Shown in pieces: positions 1 to 8,579 of a DNA stretch of 64,000 nt (position 1 is its first letter; each line of letters begins with the position of its first letter). A program made the translations under genes and the position numbers. Location of the stretch: NCBI RefSeq assembly GCF_003573695.1, contig NC_039358.1, positions 237,712,337 to 237,776,336 of the forward strand, in the 5' to 3' direction. The notes beneath the pieces are model-generated. The model saw nothing but the letters and a program-made list of their open reading frames with translations, did not search any database and had not been told where the DNA came from. This DNA is from Papaver somniferum. Taxonomy: Eukaryota; Streptophyta; Magnoliopsida; Ranunculales; Papaveraceae.

Positions 1-599
1 GATCTAAAATATGGAAAGAGTTCCGATTGAAGGTAGAGGAAGAGAAATATAAAACTTCAAGTAAAGAACCTAGCTTAATTGGGGGCAAACATTTTAACCG
101 GGGCCTTGCATTAGAGGATAAAAAAGGTCACTCAATCCTAATATGGGTCACCCTTTAAAAAAATATTTTCTAAATGGTTAAAATGTCCCTGTGTGATTAG
201 TATTAAGAATTAATTAAGTTGAGTAGTGTGATAAGTGTGTTTAGATTAAAATCTGATTTTGGGGTAAAAAATTTGTGAAATTTTTATTTTGAGTTTTTAT
301 GTGTTGAGAAGAAGGGGGGAGTTTTGAGAAGAAGGGGGGAGTTTTGAGAGGAAAAACTAGGGTTTTTAGAAATGAGTGATGCAAGTGGAGGGAATGAGGT
401 TGGTGAAGCTTCAAACAACAACAACGATTGTGTTGGTGGTAAGATTGAGTCAACTAATCCCATGGATTGAATGTTTGATGAAGAGATGTTAATAGAGGAA
501 GCCATGAATAATGGTAAAAATGAAGAACCTATTGCTCAAAATGAAGGAACCGATCCTCGAAATGAAGAACCCGCAGCTCAAAACAATCAGGTAAACCTC

Positions 600-1105
600 A
601 TATACTCTTGAAATTGTCTGAATGGTGCTCCAAGTGGTCGATTCATGGTCACCATCGAAATCCTCAGTGGTAGAGTCGTTACAGTCGGGGTTCGAATACA
701 ATAACGACTCTTGAGAGTCGTCAATCTGTTTACACCATATGTGACGACTCTAGCCTGCAACGTTAAGAAGAGCATGAAAAATCGTTAGCTTGTTGTGCTA
801 AACAGTGACGATGCTTTTTGATACGTCACCCAGAGTCGTTTTTTTGTTTTGTTTATACCTCGACGCCCTCAAACACAAACTCTCTGTCAAAAAACCAGAT
901 TTTTGGTTTATGGGTCGTCACACTTATATTCAAATAAACTGACGACCCTAACCCAACATTAAGATTTCTAACTAGAGTCGTCAATTTCGATATTACTACC
1001 TGTTAACGACTCTAGGTGTTGAGTTTTAAGATTTTTGATTTCATAAGATCATTTCATTGAATCGTAAAAGGCATACATCTTTCATAGGGTTACGTCGAAG
1101 GAAAT
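600..1105. repeat. E1 motif array, block 1
   Basis: Non-coding stretch in mudrA intron 1 holding alternating copies of AGAGTCGT(CA) and its complement (TGACGACTCT), for example near 671, 701-720, 741, 832, 926, 945, 977 and 1006. Many copies come as inverted pairs about 10-40 bp apart. No coding signal was recognised here. Confidence 0.8.
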
Positions 1106-1140
1106 AAAACACAATAGATAACATCGGTGCACTTCTACAC

Positions 1141-1610
1141 TTAATCAAAAAGCATGTAATTATACATGGTGCCGTTCAAGATTAAGTAGCAATCGTGTAA
1201 CGCAAACTTTTTCCCACGAAGCACCTCGTAGCATGCATACGCCTTCTTCATCTGAAAACGCAAACACAAACATACTTAGTTAGTATCGATCAAAGCTTTG
1301 GATAAGTTTTACCTCTTGTTTAAATACTTACTCTTAAAGTACTCAGCATATCCGGAAAGGCTTCCCTTACGGCCGAAAATTCTCTTTTTATAACATCACA
1401 CTCGAATTTTATCTCCTTGAAGCGTTCCTTGACTTGGTTCAAAGACCTTGAGTTGTGGTTTCCGTCCAACGCCACAAAAACGATGAATACGCGGTTCCAC
1501 CAAGCATCCGATGTTTCATCAATGTCTTTGTCTAGACTTTCAAAGTGGATTGTGACTTTCAACCAAGCTCTCGTAATGGCACAATTCTCTTCGGAAGTGT
1601 AGGGAGTCAT
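1141..1610 (-). CDS. Myb/SANT-like DNA-binding protein 1 (E1-encoded)
   Basis: Two exons, 1610-1332 and 1251-1141, joined by a GT..AG intron in phase 0, giving about 129 residues with no stop. The first exon has the plant Myb/SANT-like pattern found in transposon-associated and NAM-associated proteins: YTSEENCAITRAWLKV, then a DAWWNRVFIVF helix, then SLNQVKERFKEIKFECD. The second exon carries the matching C-terminal piece (YEVLRGKKFALHDCYLILNG). The family is a trihelix-like DNA-binding fold; the role in this element is inferred. The ATG at 1610 is the first in frame and the gene lies divergently inside the mudrA intron. Its promoter side at 1800-2160 is filled with the element's motif. Confidence 0.7.
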
Positions 1611-1799
1611 GGTGTTTCTCTTCTTTTCCTCTTGGGCGATGAATAAATGAGATAGTATGTGAAGGTTGAGAATTATTGGTTGTGTGAGTATGAGGTGAGT
1701 ATTGGGTCTCTATTTATAGAATTGAACAACCCTAACTTTTTGAATTTTTTTCCGTTAGTGGACTCAACCACATCTGATGAATTCAAAATTTGCATTAAC

Positions 1800-2175
1800 T
1801 GCTACAGGGGTCGTCACATGGTATATTTACACCGTGACGACTCTTGCAGCTGACAAGAGTCATTTTCAATGCATGTTAATTAGTTGACGACTCTAGTTGA
1901 AAATTCTCTGTGTTTAGTGAGATCTAGAGTCGTTAATATTAGTTTGTCCAAATATGACGACTCTAGTTGAAAAAAGTCTCTGTGTTTAGTGAGATCTAGA
2001 GTCGTTAATATTAGTTTGTCCAAATATGACGACTCTAGTTGAAAAAAGTCTATGTGTTTAGTGAGATCTAGAGTCGTTAATATTAGTTTGTCCAAAAATG
2101 ACGACTCTATGCACATAATTTCAAATAACTTTACAGTCGTCATCTGTTTATGTATAAACAATGACGACCCTTGTT
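1800..2175. repeat. 72-bp tandem repeat carrying the E1 motif pair
   Basis: Three near-identical units start at 1886, 1956 and 2028, with the next one breaking off from 2100. Each unit carries TGACGACTCTAG and, about 40 bp later, CTAGAGTCGTTAA, so the repeat unit is itself one inverted motif pair. Flanking single motifs lie at 1809, 1834 and 2138-2170. A weak minus-strand reading frame across it is only the repeat being open. Confidence 0.85.
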
Positions 2176-2290
2176 TGGAATATTTATTGAAAAGATAGTT
2201 GAACTAGTTTTATTGAATTGAAAAAAAGCATACATCTAATAGATGGGAAACACATAAAATTGTTCAATACATTGCAATAGAAAATCTAAT

Positions 2291-2798
2291 CTATACGAGA
2301 TAATTATATTGGGAGAATTGCCATTCAACTTCCTCCAAGAGAGTGTAGCAGTCCTCGTGCAAAAACTCATGGCCGTACTTTAATTCGTATTGGGTCCGAC
2401 CCGAAGTATACTGGAAAAACAATTTTTTTAATTAATTAGCGTTGTTAAATAATCATAACCAAATGATTTTTTTTATGAACGAGCTATTGATTCACAAACT
2501 TACCCTACTCATGCGATCTTCATTGGGCATAGCGTCAGTTCGAGCTTTCAATTCGTCTCTCAGCAATACGCATTCATTGTATAAATCAGCGTACCGTTCC
2601 TTTATCTGCGGGAGCGTCCTCCTATAACGATTTCCGTTTAGTGCTTTAAAAACCTTAAACACACGTTTCCACCAAGCATTGGTGGTTTGATCATGCCCAA
2701 AGTAAGGCCCTCTTGTTGGGTCTTCGTTACTGGTCACCCACTGTGCTTCCTCAACGGAGTGCTTTGTGAGAGTGGTGTGTTCTCTAACAATAGCAACA
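2291..2798 (-). pseudogene. Myb/SANT-like DNA-binding protein 2 (E1-encoded), start missing
   Basis: The first exon ends at 2504 (AGG|GTAAGT) and the second runs 2410-2291 to a TAG; the phases agree. It reads HSVEEAQWVTSNEDPTRGPYF, then TTNAWWKRVFKVFKAL, RTLPQIKERYADLY and, in exon 2, YELKYGHEFLHEDCYTLL. This is the same fold as the gene at 1141-1610, with the fuller DPTRG..Q segment usual in the family. No ATG in this frame was found upstream before a TAG near 2811, so either the start exon has decayed or an upstream exon was missed. It could still be expressed from a non-ATG start; I treat it as probably defective. Confidence 0.6.
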
Positions 2799-3097
2799 TC
2801 TTCTAGATGACTGAACTAAGTTTGATCAATTTTTAGTGTTTGAAAGTGATGGGTGAATAATTTTGGAAGAGATAAGTGTCTATTTATAGTAAAAATGGAC
2901 CAACGACTATTTTTTTGTTAATAAAAATGGTACATTATTTATATGTCCCTACTTTTGACACCCAATAAATATATCCTTATACAACAATAAATATGTCCCT
3001 ACTTTTTAATAACCTTATCCACTTCAAATTACATTACATTAATGCCCTCATCCATATAATATTTTTCTTTATTTTAAAAATGGAACAAATTTCTTCC

Positions 3098-3335
3098 TTT
3101 ACCCCTTCACCACCACCACCACCACCACCACCACCAGCAACAACAAAAACAACAACAACATTCAACTATCATTCCACCACCACCGTTCAATAACCACCAC
3201 CTACCAACCGCCACCACCACTAATATTCCACCACCAACAGTCCTCCACCACCACTAGTCTGTTGCCGCCACCACTACTAGTCCGCCGCCACCGCCACTAC
3301 CACCGCTATCGTCGCCGCCAGCACCACTGATTCAG
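3098..3335. repeat. CCACCA/ACCACC low-complexity repeat
   Basis: Runs of CACC and CCGCCACC dominate 3098-3335. The short open frame across it encodes only prolines and threonines and is a by-product of the repeat. Confidence 0.85.
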
Positions 3336-3344
3336 ATATTTTGT

Positions 3345-3850
3345 ATCAACAATAGTAGTTTATCCAAATAAAAATAGAACCAATAGTAGAAGTTGATCCA
3401 ATTAAGGGAATCAACAACGGTAGTTGATCCAAAAAAAAAAGATCACCTGTAAAAGTTGATCCAATTTATGGGATCAACAATGGTAGTTGATACACTAAAA
3501 TGGATCAACAATGAAAGTTGATCCATGTAAATGGAGTGAACTTGGCGTGAGTCGAACACGCATCATCTGACATGGAGTCAGTCATGCTACCATTGCACCA
3601 CAAGTTCAACATTGGAAGAAATTTAAATGATTTAAACTACAAGCATGATTATACTAATCCAAGAAAATGTTGTTTAAAGGATCAACAACAGTAGTTGATC
3701 CATTAAAAAATTGGATTAACAACAGGAGTTTATCCCATAAATGGATCAACAACAGTTGTCGATCCCATAAAAAATTGGATCAATAACAACAGTTGATCCA
3801 TAAAATGGGATCAACAACAACAATTGATCCCGTAAAAACATATAGATCAT
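3345..3850. repeat. GTTGATCC / GGATCAAC inverted-pair array
   Basis: At least ten alternating copies of GTTGATCC and GGATCAAC lie here, often as GTTGATCCATAAAA followed by TGGGATCAAC, that is, back-to-back inverted pairs with short spacers. The tRNA-like sequence at 3538-3607 sits in the middle. The unit sequence differs completely from the surrounding E1 motif, but the arrangement is the same. Confidence 0.8.
3538..3607 (-). tRNA. tRNA-Trp(CCA)-like sequence, possibly a pseudo-tRNA
   Basis: Read on the minus strand, the 70 nt fold as a tRNA. The 7-bp acceptor stem GAACTTG/CAAGTTC pairs perfectly. The D-arm region is GTGGTGCAATGGTAGCA, and the anticodon arm CTGA-CTCCATG-TCAG gives CCA (Trp) with one mismatched base pair at its top. 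The T-arm GCGTG-TTCGACT-CACGC is perfect. The body matches plant tRNA-Trp closely, but the acceptor stem differs from the usual sequence on both strands and remains paired. The variable region is about one base short. It is embedded in a transposon, so a pseudo-tRNA or a SINE-like head is as likely as a working gene. Confidence 0.55.
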
Positions 3851-4739
3851 CACTTGTAGCTTCATAAACAACAACAGCTTCAAGACCAAGCTCTCCATCT
3901 GAAGCCAAAAACAAACAACACCAACAATCACACAGAATATCCACCACCACCATCACAAAACCCAATACTACCACTATCTTCATCAACAATTTCAATACTC
4001 TTGCCTCACCTCAACCATCATTCCAACCAGAACCACCACAATCTCCATCATCAATTACATCGTTTTAACCTTCTTCCATCTACATCATCAAATACAACCA
4101 GAACCATCGCAAAATCTGCATCATCAATTCCACCGATATCTCCATCATCATAAATTAAACTGAAAAATCAAGTAACAAACTTAAAATCTCCATCATCAAT
4201 TTCATCATTTTTATCTGAATCTGTTATCGATCTAAAGAAGAATGAAATAAAAAACTAGGGTTCGATAAGGGAATGCAAATCAAGTACATACCATCATTGT
4301 TTCTCGTTGAACAATCACCAGATTTGAGATTTGTAGCTGAATAAAGAGGAAATCGATCTAAATTGATTCTTTAAAGGAGGCGGTGATACTGATGGTGATA
4401 AGAGGTGATGGCGGAAGTGGAGGTGGTGATGGCATGGAGGTGGTGCGACGAAGAAGGTAGCCGCTGTTTGGTGGAAGAGGAGAGAGAGTTTGGATCTGAA
4501 TCTGGAAAAATGAAAGAAAAATTGGTGAGATGGATAGTATATGAGGGTAAAGTTGTTATTGATAATTAAATTGATTTATTTTAAATAAAGTAGGGATATA
4601 TTTATTATGTGATAAAGATATTTGTATAGACCATCAAAAGTAGGGACAATAATTCAATTACCACAAATAAAAAACCGTTACTTCTGCAATAACTGCTCCT
4701 ACAAGTCAAAGTTACCGTTGATTTTCAAAGTCTGCAATT

Positions 4740-5000
4740 AATTCGTATATAGTCGTCAAGCTAGATATATATAGGGTGAAAACACTAGGTGAAAACTGGG
4801 AAGAATGGTTTATATTTTTCAATATACGGTCGTCAGTGTATTAAAAGGGTCGTCATTCATCGAGAAAAGGGTCGTTTTTCTGCAAAAATTAAGGTTGACA
4901 ACTTTTAGTGTCGTTGACATGTAAATAAGGTTGACGAATATGAGAGTCTTCATGTTAACATCTTATAAATTGACGACTGTTTAATGATTTTTTGCGTTTT
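4740..5000. repeat. E1 motif array, block 2
   Basis: Stretch before mudrA exon 2 with copies of GTCGTCA near 4751, 4828 and 4849 and GACGACT near 4972. No other feature seen. Confidence 0.6.
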
Positions 5001-5941
5001 TTCTGTAGCTGGTTGTACGGGAGAGCTCTCAACCTGAACCCGTCTCCACTATCGGTCCAGATACCTCCCAAGACTATATGGACGATTTGGTACATTTTTA
5101 TTGTTTGAGTCGATGTATATCCTTATGAAAATTGTTCAATTAGTGTTTTATAATGATTATTTGTTTAATGTAGACGTGGAAAACAAAGGTTGAGGTCAAG
5201 GAATGGATTATTTCCAAGGTAAAAGAGAAGATGTGCGTAGTTGTTCAAAGCAAACACGTTGATTCTAAGCAAATGGAGATGATATGCGAGAGAGCGGGGG
5301 ATAAGGAAGAAAGTCACAAAGGGAAGAAATAAAAGTATGAGAAGAAGACGACTAGGGTGTACAAATCTTCGTCGAAGAAGATGCATTGCCCCTTCAGGAT
5401 TGTTTTCAAAAGGCATCCTGAAACTATACTATGGAGGTTGTATAGTATTCCGGATGGTCGTCACAACCATCCTCCACCTAGTACTATTTTAGGGAACCCA
5501 TCATATGCAAGATTGAAACCACATCAAATGGAAAAGGTTCGGCAGATGAAGCGATGTAGGCCCCTTTAGATCCTAAATAGAATAAGGAAGGAAGATAATA
5601 CAAATTTGTATATTCTTTCACAATCTACGCTGCCAAAGCAACGATCAAGAGAACTGAATGGGATGGTAGATTAATTATGCAACAATCAGAGTGGTTAGCA
5701 GAAAAGCTTAACTATGCCACGCAAACAAGGGTTGGTCCGGGCGAAAAAGTGACTCATATTTTTCTTTCCCATCCTAGGATGATGGATTTGTTTTTACCAG
5801 GTCTTGTTCATAAATTGCACCTATAAGACCAACAAGTATAACATGCCGTTGTTGAACGTGGTTAGTCATACTTCAGATAAGCAATCATTCACCGTGTCAT
5901 GGTGCTTTATGTAAAAGGAAGAAATAGATGACTATGTTTGG

Positions 5942-6360
5942 GCTCCTGGATGTTTTTCGACTGTGAGGGTCGTCATCTATATTAACATACACCTAAACGA
6001 CTCTTATGGTACAAAACTAGGTGGTCTCCTGGATGTTTTTCGACTATGAGGGTCGTCATCTATATTAACATACACCTTAACGACTCTTATGGTACAAAAC
6101 TAGGTGGTCTCCTGGATGTTTTTCGACTGTGAGGGTTGTCATCTATATTAACATACACCTTATAGACTCTTATGGTACAAAACTAGGTGGTCTCCTGGAT
6201 GTTTTTCGAATGTGAGGGTCGTCATCTATATTAACATACACCTTAACGACTCTTATGGTACAAAAGTAGGTGGTCTCCTGGATGTTTTTCGACTGTGAGG
6301 GTCGTCATCTATATTAACATACACCTTAAAGACTCATGTAAAATTCCCCCAACGACTCTT
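5942..6360. repeat. 83-bp tandem repeat, about five copies
   Basis: Units begin with CTCCTGGATGTTTTTCGA near 5943, 6025, 6108, 6191 and 6274, a constant spacing of 82-83 bp. Each unit holds one inverted motif pair, GGGTCGTCATCT and TTAACGACTCTTA, about 20 bp apart. The array directly replaces the catalytic part of the mudrA-like gene. Related single copies of the CTCCTGGATGTTTTGGTTA segment recur near 7990, 8160 and 8235. Confidence 0.9.
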
Positions 6361-6479
6361 TTTTTATACACTTTTCCCCAAAAAAAATAGCCGTTGGAAA
6401 TTATTCTATAAATAGAGGAACACATCAAGGTGCAAATTCAATTGAAAACAACCCCATGAAATTCTTTTTTAACCTTTAA

Positions 6480-7043
6480 ATGGAAACTCCTTCATCCACT
6501 ACCAATTCAATTGAAGACATACTTAGAAGATGCAAGCGACCAACCAAATCAATATTGGCAATGGAAGAAGAGATAAGCAAAAGAAGCATGCGACCTACTA
6601 AAAAACCATACACTTTTACGCCATATCCTACGAAGGAAGAATGAGAGATGCGCGAGGCTATAAAACGAGGCAAAGAACAAGCGCATCTCCGGGAAGTATT
6701 CAAGCAAGTCGAGGAAGAGACTGAATGGGTTAAAAATTATTACATCATCAAAGATCTTCCCGAAGAACAACAACATGAAAGTACATTCTGGATTGAAGTT
6801 GGTTGTGGTGCTTTCGTTCATTCTCACACGAAACTACGCTATAATTATGAACCGTCCCACATTCGTGATAGGACGATTCACGTTATGAGATTGTGCACCG
6901 AGTATAACAAGTTTCTATCGAGGAACAAAGGGGATAGGCGTGCGACCCAAGATGCATATACCAAATGGAGAGGAGAGCAGTTTTATCACATCGAAGCCAC
7001 AATGGTAGTTAAATATCGCACCAGAAACAAAAATAAAATGTAA
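6480..7043 (+). pseudogene. E1 accessory coiled-coil protein, one in-frame stop
   Basis: From the ATG at 6480 the frame encodes about 187 residues, interrupted once by TGA near 6645. It starts with a Ser/Thr-rich leader and SIEDILRRCKRPTKS, then a charged helical stretch (AMEEEISKRS, AIKRGKEQAHLREVFKQVEE), then TEWVKNYYIIKDLPEEQQHE and a basic C-terminal third. I do not recognise a catalytic family. Element E2 carries a clear homologue (LRRCKRTTTS.., IEWIKNYYIVKDLPKEQQ) at 52262-52561, so this is a conserved component of this transposon lineage rather than random coding sequence. Removal of one stop codon separates it from being open; whether any copy works is unknown. Confidence 0.6.
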
Positions 7044-7109
7044 TGTGTTCATAAGAATTTAGTTAGACAAACTGTGTTAGGACTACTAATGTTATTCTCA
7101 TCTGGATTC

Positions 7110-7262
7110 AATTTCTTTTCATTAAGAGTCGTTGTTGTTGTTAGTATCTCATTGACGACTCAACCAAAATCATACTAAGTAATTTTGCATCAACCTGCTC
7201 TAGAGTCATCAACGTTTTTAATCACATACCTAACGACCCATGTTGTGAATTTCAAAAAAAAA
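7110..7262. repeat. E1 motif array, block 3
   Basis: Short run with AGAGTCGTTG near 7125, GACGACTC near 7153, AGAGTCATCA near 7202 and ACGACCC near 7233, between the coiled-coil gene and the third Myb/SANT-like gene. Confidence 0.6.
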
Positions 7263-7366
7263 AACGACCGTTGGGTTTTCTTCTATTTAATACCACCCAA
7301 TCCTCTTGAGAAAATAACCCAAAACCATTCTTTTTTCTACCAAACTATCCTAACATTTCAATTGCA

Positions 7367-7809
7367 ATGTCAGATTGGGAACCGTATGAAGATTTGTGTC
7401 TCGTTAAATCGTTTGATAATATGTTTCGTGAACGTCCAAATGAAATCTATTCAATGTTTTGGAAGAGAGTTAAGGAGTTCTTCTACGAGCGTACCTCGAA
7501 TCCTAATAACCGAAAATGGAGAGACTTGGCATTTCGATTCAACTACATTAAAAGTGCAATGAGAAAGTACGTAAAAGTTAGAAATATGGTGTACGACCAT
7601 CATCCACGAGCTCCTCTTAAGAAAAAAGTGAATATTCCGTTAATATTTATATTATTCTCATGGTTCAAAGTTACTAACATATAACATTCCTTGTTTCATT
7701 TCAGCTGGAACGTTTCAATGAGTTATGGACAATACGTAATGGGGAAACTAAGTTCATTCACCACAAAGAATACACAACAGTTGTATCGTCGAGCGAGAAG
7801 GTTCATTGA
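7367..7809 (+). CDS. Myb/SANT-like DNA-binding protein 3 (E1-encoded)
   Basis: Exon 1 (7367-7627) and exon 2 (7705-7809) join in phase 0 across a GT..AG intron whose acceptor is TTTCATTTCAG, giving about 121 residues without stops. The protein begins MSDWEPYEDLCLVKSF, has an MFWKRVKEFFYERTSNPNN helix pair, RKWRDLAFRFNYIKSAM, and in exon 2 LERFNELWTIRNGETKFIHH, matching the position of GKKF..CY..L in the other two genes. It is therefore a diverged third copy, on the opposite strand. With no stops it is one of the better candidates for a functional product of E1. The DNA sites it would bind are unknown; the adjacent motif arrays are the obvious candidates. Confidence 0.65.
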
Positions 7810-7929
7810 CGAACATTTGATGTGTCAAATTCAAGAATACCCATATTAACTCTTATGTAATACGAGATTGATGTAATGTTATTTTCCTAATGAAATCAAA
7901 GTACATTCTCGTTCCAATATAAAGTTTCA

Positions 7930-8395
7930 ACAAAGTCGTCCATATGTATACTATACACCATAACGACTTTATTATAAACCCATGTTGTTTGGTGGCCTGG
8001 ATGTAATTTCAACTAAGAGTCGTCACTAGTGACCACAGCAGACTGACGACTCTATACACATATACAGTCGTCATCCATATGATAAAATTAACGACTCTAG
8101 GGTCGTCATTGGTTTCATTATAACCCTAAACGACTCTAGCCATTTAAATTCAGTTTATCTCCTGGATGTTTTGGTTACCTAGGGTCGTCATTGGTTTCAT
8201 TAACGACTCTATCCATACAAATTCAGTTCATCTCCTGGATGTTTTGGTAAAAAAGGGTCGTTCGAATTCTGTTTGAATCACTTATGTGTATCGGAGGGGT
8301 TAATTTAATTATCACAATTAGGATCGTTAGGCTGCTAGAAAACAAAGCTGACGACCCTTACTCTGTCACAGTGCATAACCTTGTCTGCGTTAGAG
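7930..8395. repeat. E1 motif array, block 4
   Basis: Dense alternation of GTCGTCA and TGACGACTCT or AACGACTCTA (near 7936, 8021, 8043, 8068, 8089, 8103, 8131, 8182, 8201, 8257, 8350), mixed with CTCCTGGATGTTTTGG segments related to the 83-bp repeat. It lies between the convergent third Myb/SANT-like gene and the PMD gene. Confidence 0.8.
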
Positions 8396-8414
8396 TTACA
8401 TTATTCTAACAAAC

Positions 8415-8562
8415 ATACTTGAGAACAAAGTAGTTTCAACAAACACATAAGTTACCAAACACATAAGTAGTTTCAACAAACACTTCAAACCAAACACATA
8501 AGTTGTTTCAACAAACACATAAGTTCAAGTCATCAAGTAAAATTAACATAAGTTCAAGTCTA
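8415..8562. repeat. AACAAACACATAAGTT short tandem repeats
   Basis: About five imperfect copies of CAAACACATAAGTT(GTTTCAA) lie just after the 3' end of the minus-strand PMD gene. Possible 3' untranslated sequence. Confidence 0.6.
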
Positions 8563-8579
8563 CCATCTCGACCTCCTCT

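Larger units (their letters stand above)
2944..4648. mobile_element. 1.7-kb non-autonomous element nested in E1, with GTTGATCC array
   Basis: Ends are inverted: TGTCCCTACTTTTGA at 2944 and, on the minus strand, the same 15 bases from 4648. The flanking trinucleotide ATA occurs on both sides (2941-2943, 4649-4651); a longer target duplication is not evident. Inside are a proline-type CACC microsatellite, a tRNA-like sequence, a dense GTTGATCC / GGATCAAC array, and CATCA-rich DNA to about 4200. No credible gene was found. It sits inside mudrA intron 1 of E1, so it inserted after E1 or was carried along. Confidence 0.65.
372..5945 (+). pseudogene. mudrA-like MULE transposase, N-terminal half, decayed (E1)
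   Basis: Exon 1 (372-590) is acidic and Asn/Glu-rich, with an in-frame TGA after NPMD; it ends CAG|GTAAAC. Exon 2 (5009-5089) and exon 3 (from 5174) follow a 4.4-kb intron that holds two minus-strand genes and a nested element. Exon 3 has the conserved MULE/FAR1-like N-terminal domain: a VKEWIISKVKEKMCVVVQ segment, then a Cys..HCPF..HNH zinc cluster of WRKY-GCM1 type near 5380-5465. In-frame stops occur near 5329 (TAA) and 5567 (TAG), then frameshifts. At 5830-5940 the start of the MULE transposase core is readable (CTYKTNKYNMPLLNVVSHTS), but the usual first catalytic Asp position reads Asn-Cys. The rest of the catalytic domain is absent; a tandem repeat begins at 5942. Confidence 0.8.

Noticed and set aside
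1880..2161. Small protein with internal SSYLDKLILTTLDLTKH repeats
   Set aside because: Translation of the 72-bp tandem motif repeat; the repeat length is a multiple of three, so it stays open by chance.
2993..3193. Proline-rich small protein
   Set aside because: Product of the CACC repeat; no conserved domain and inside a non-autonomous element.
5942..6360. CRISPR-like regularly spaced repeats
   Set aside because: Nuclear plant sequence; units are plain 83-bp tandem repeats without unique spacers.
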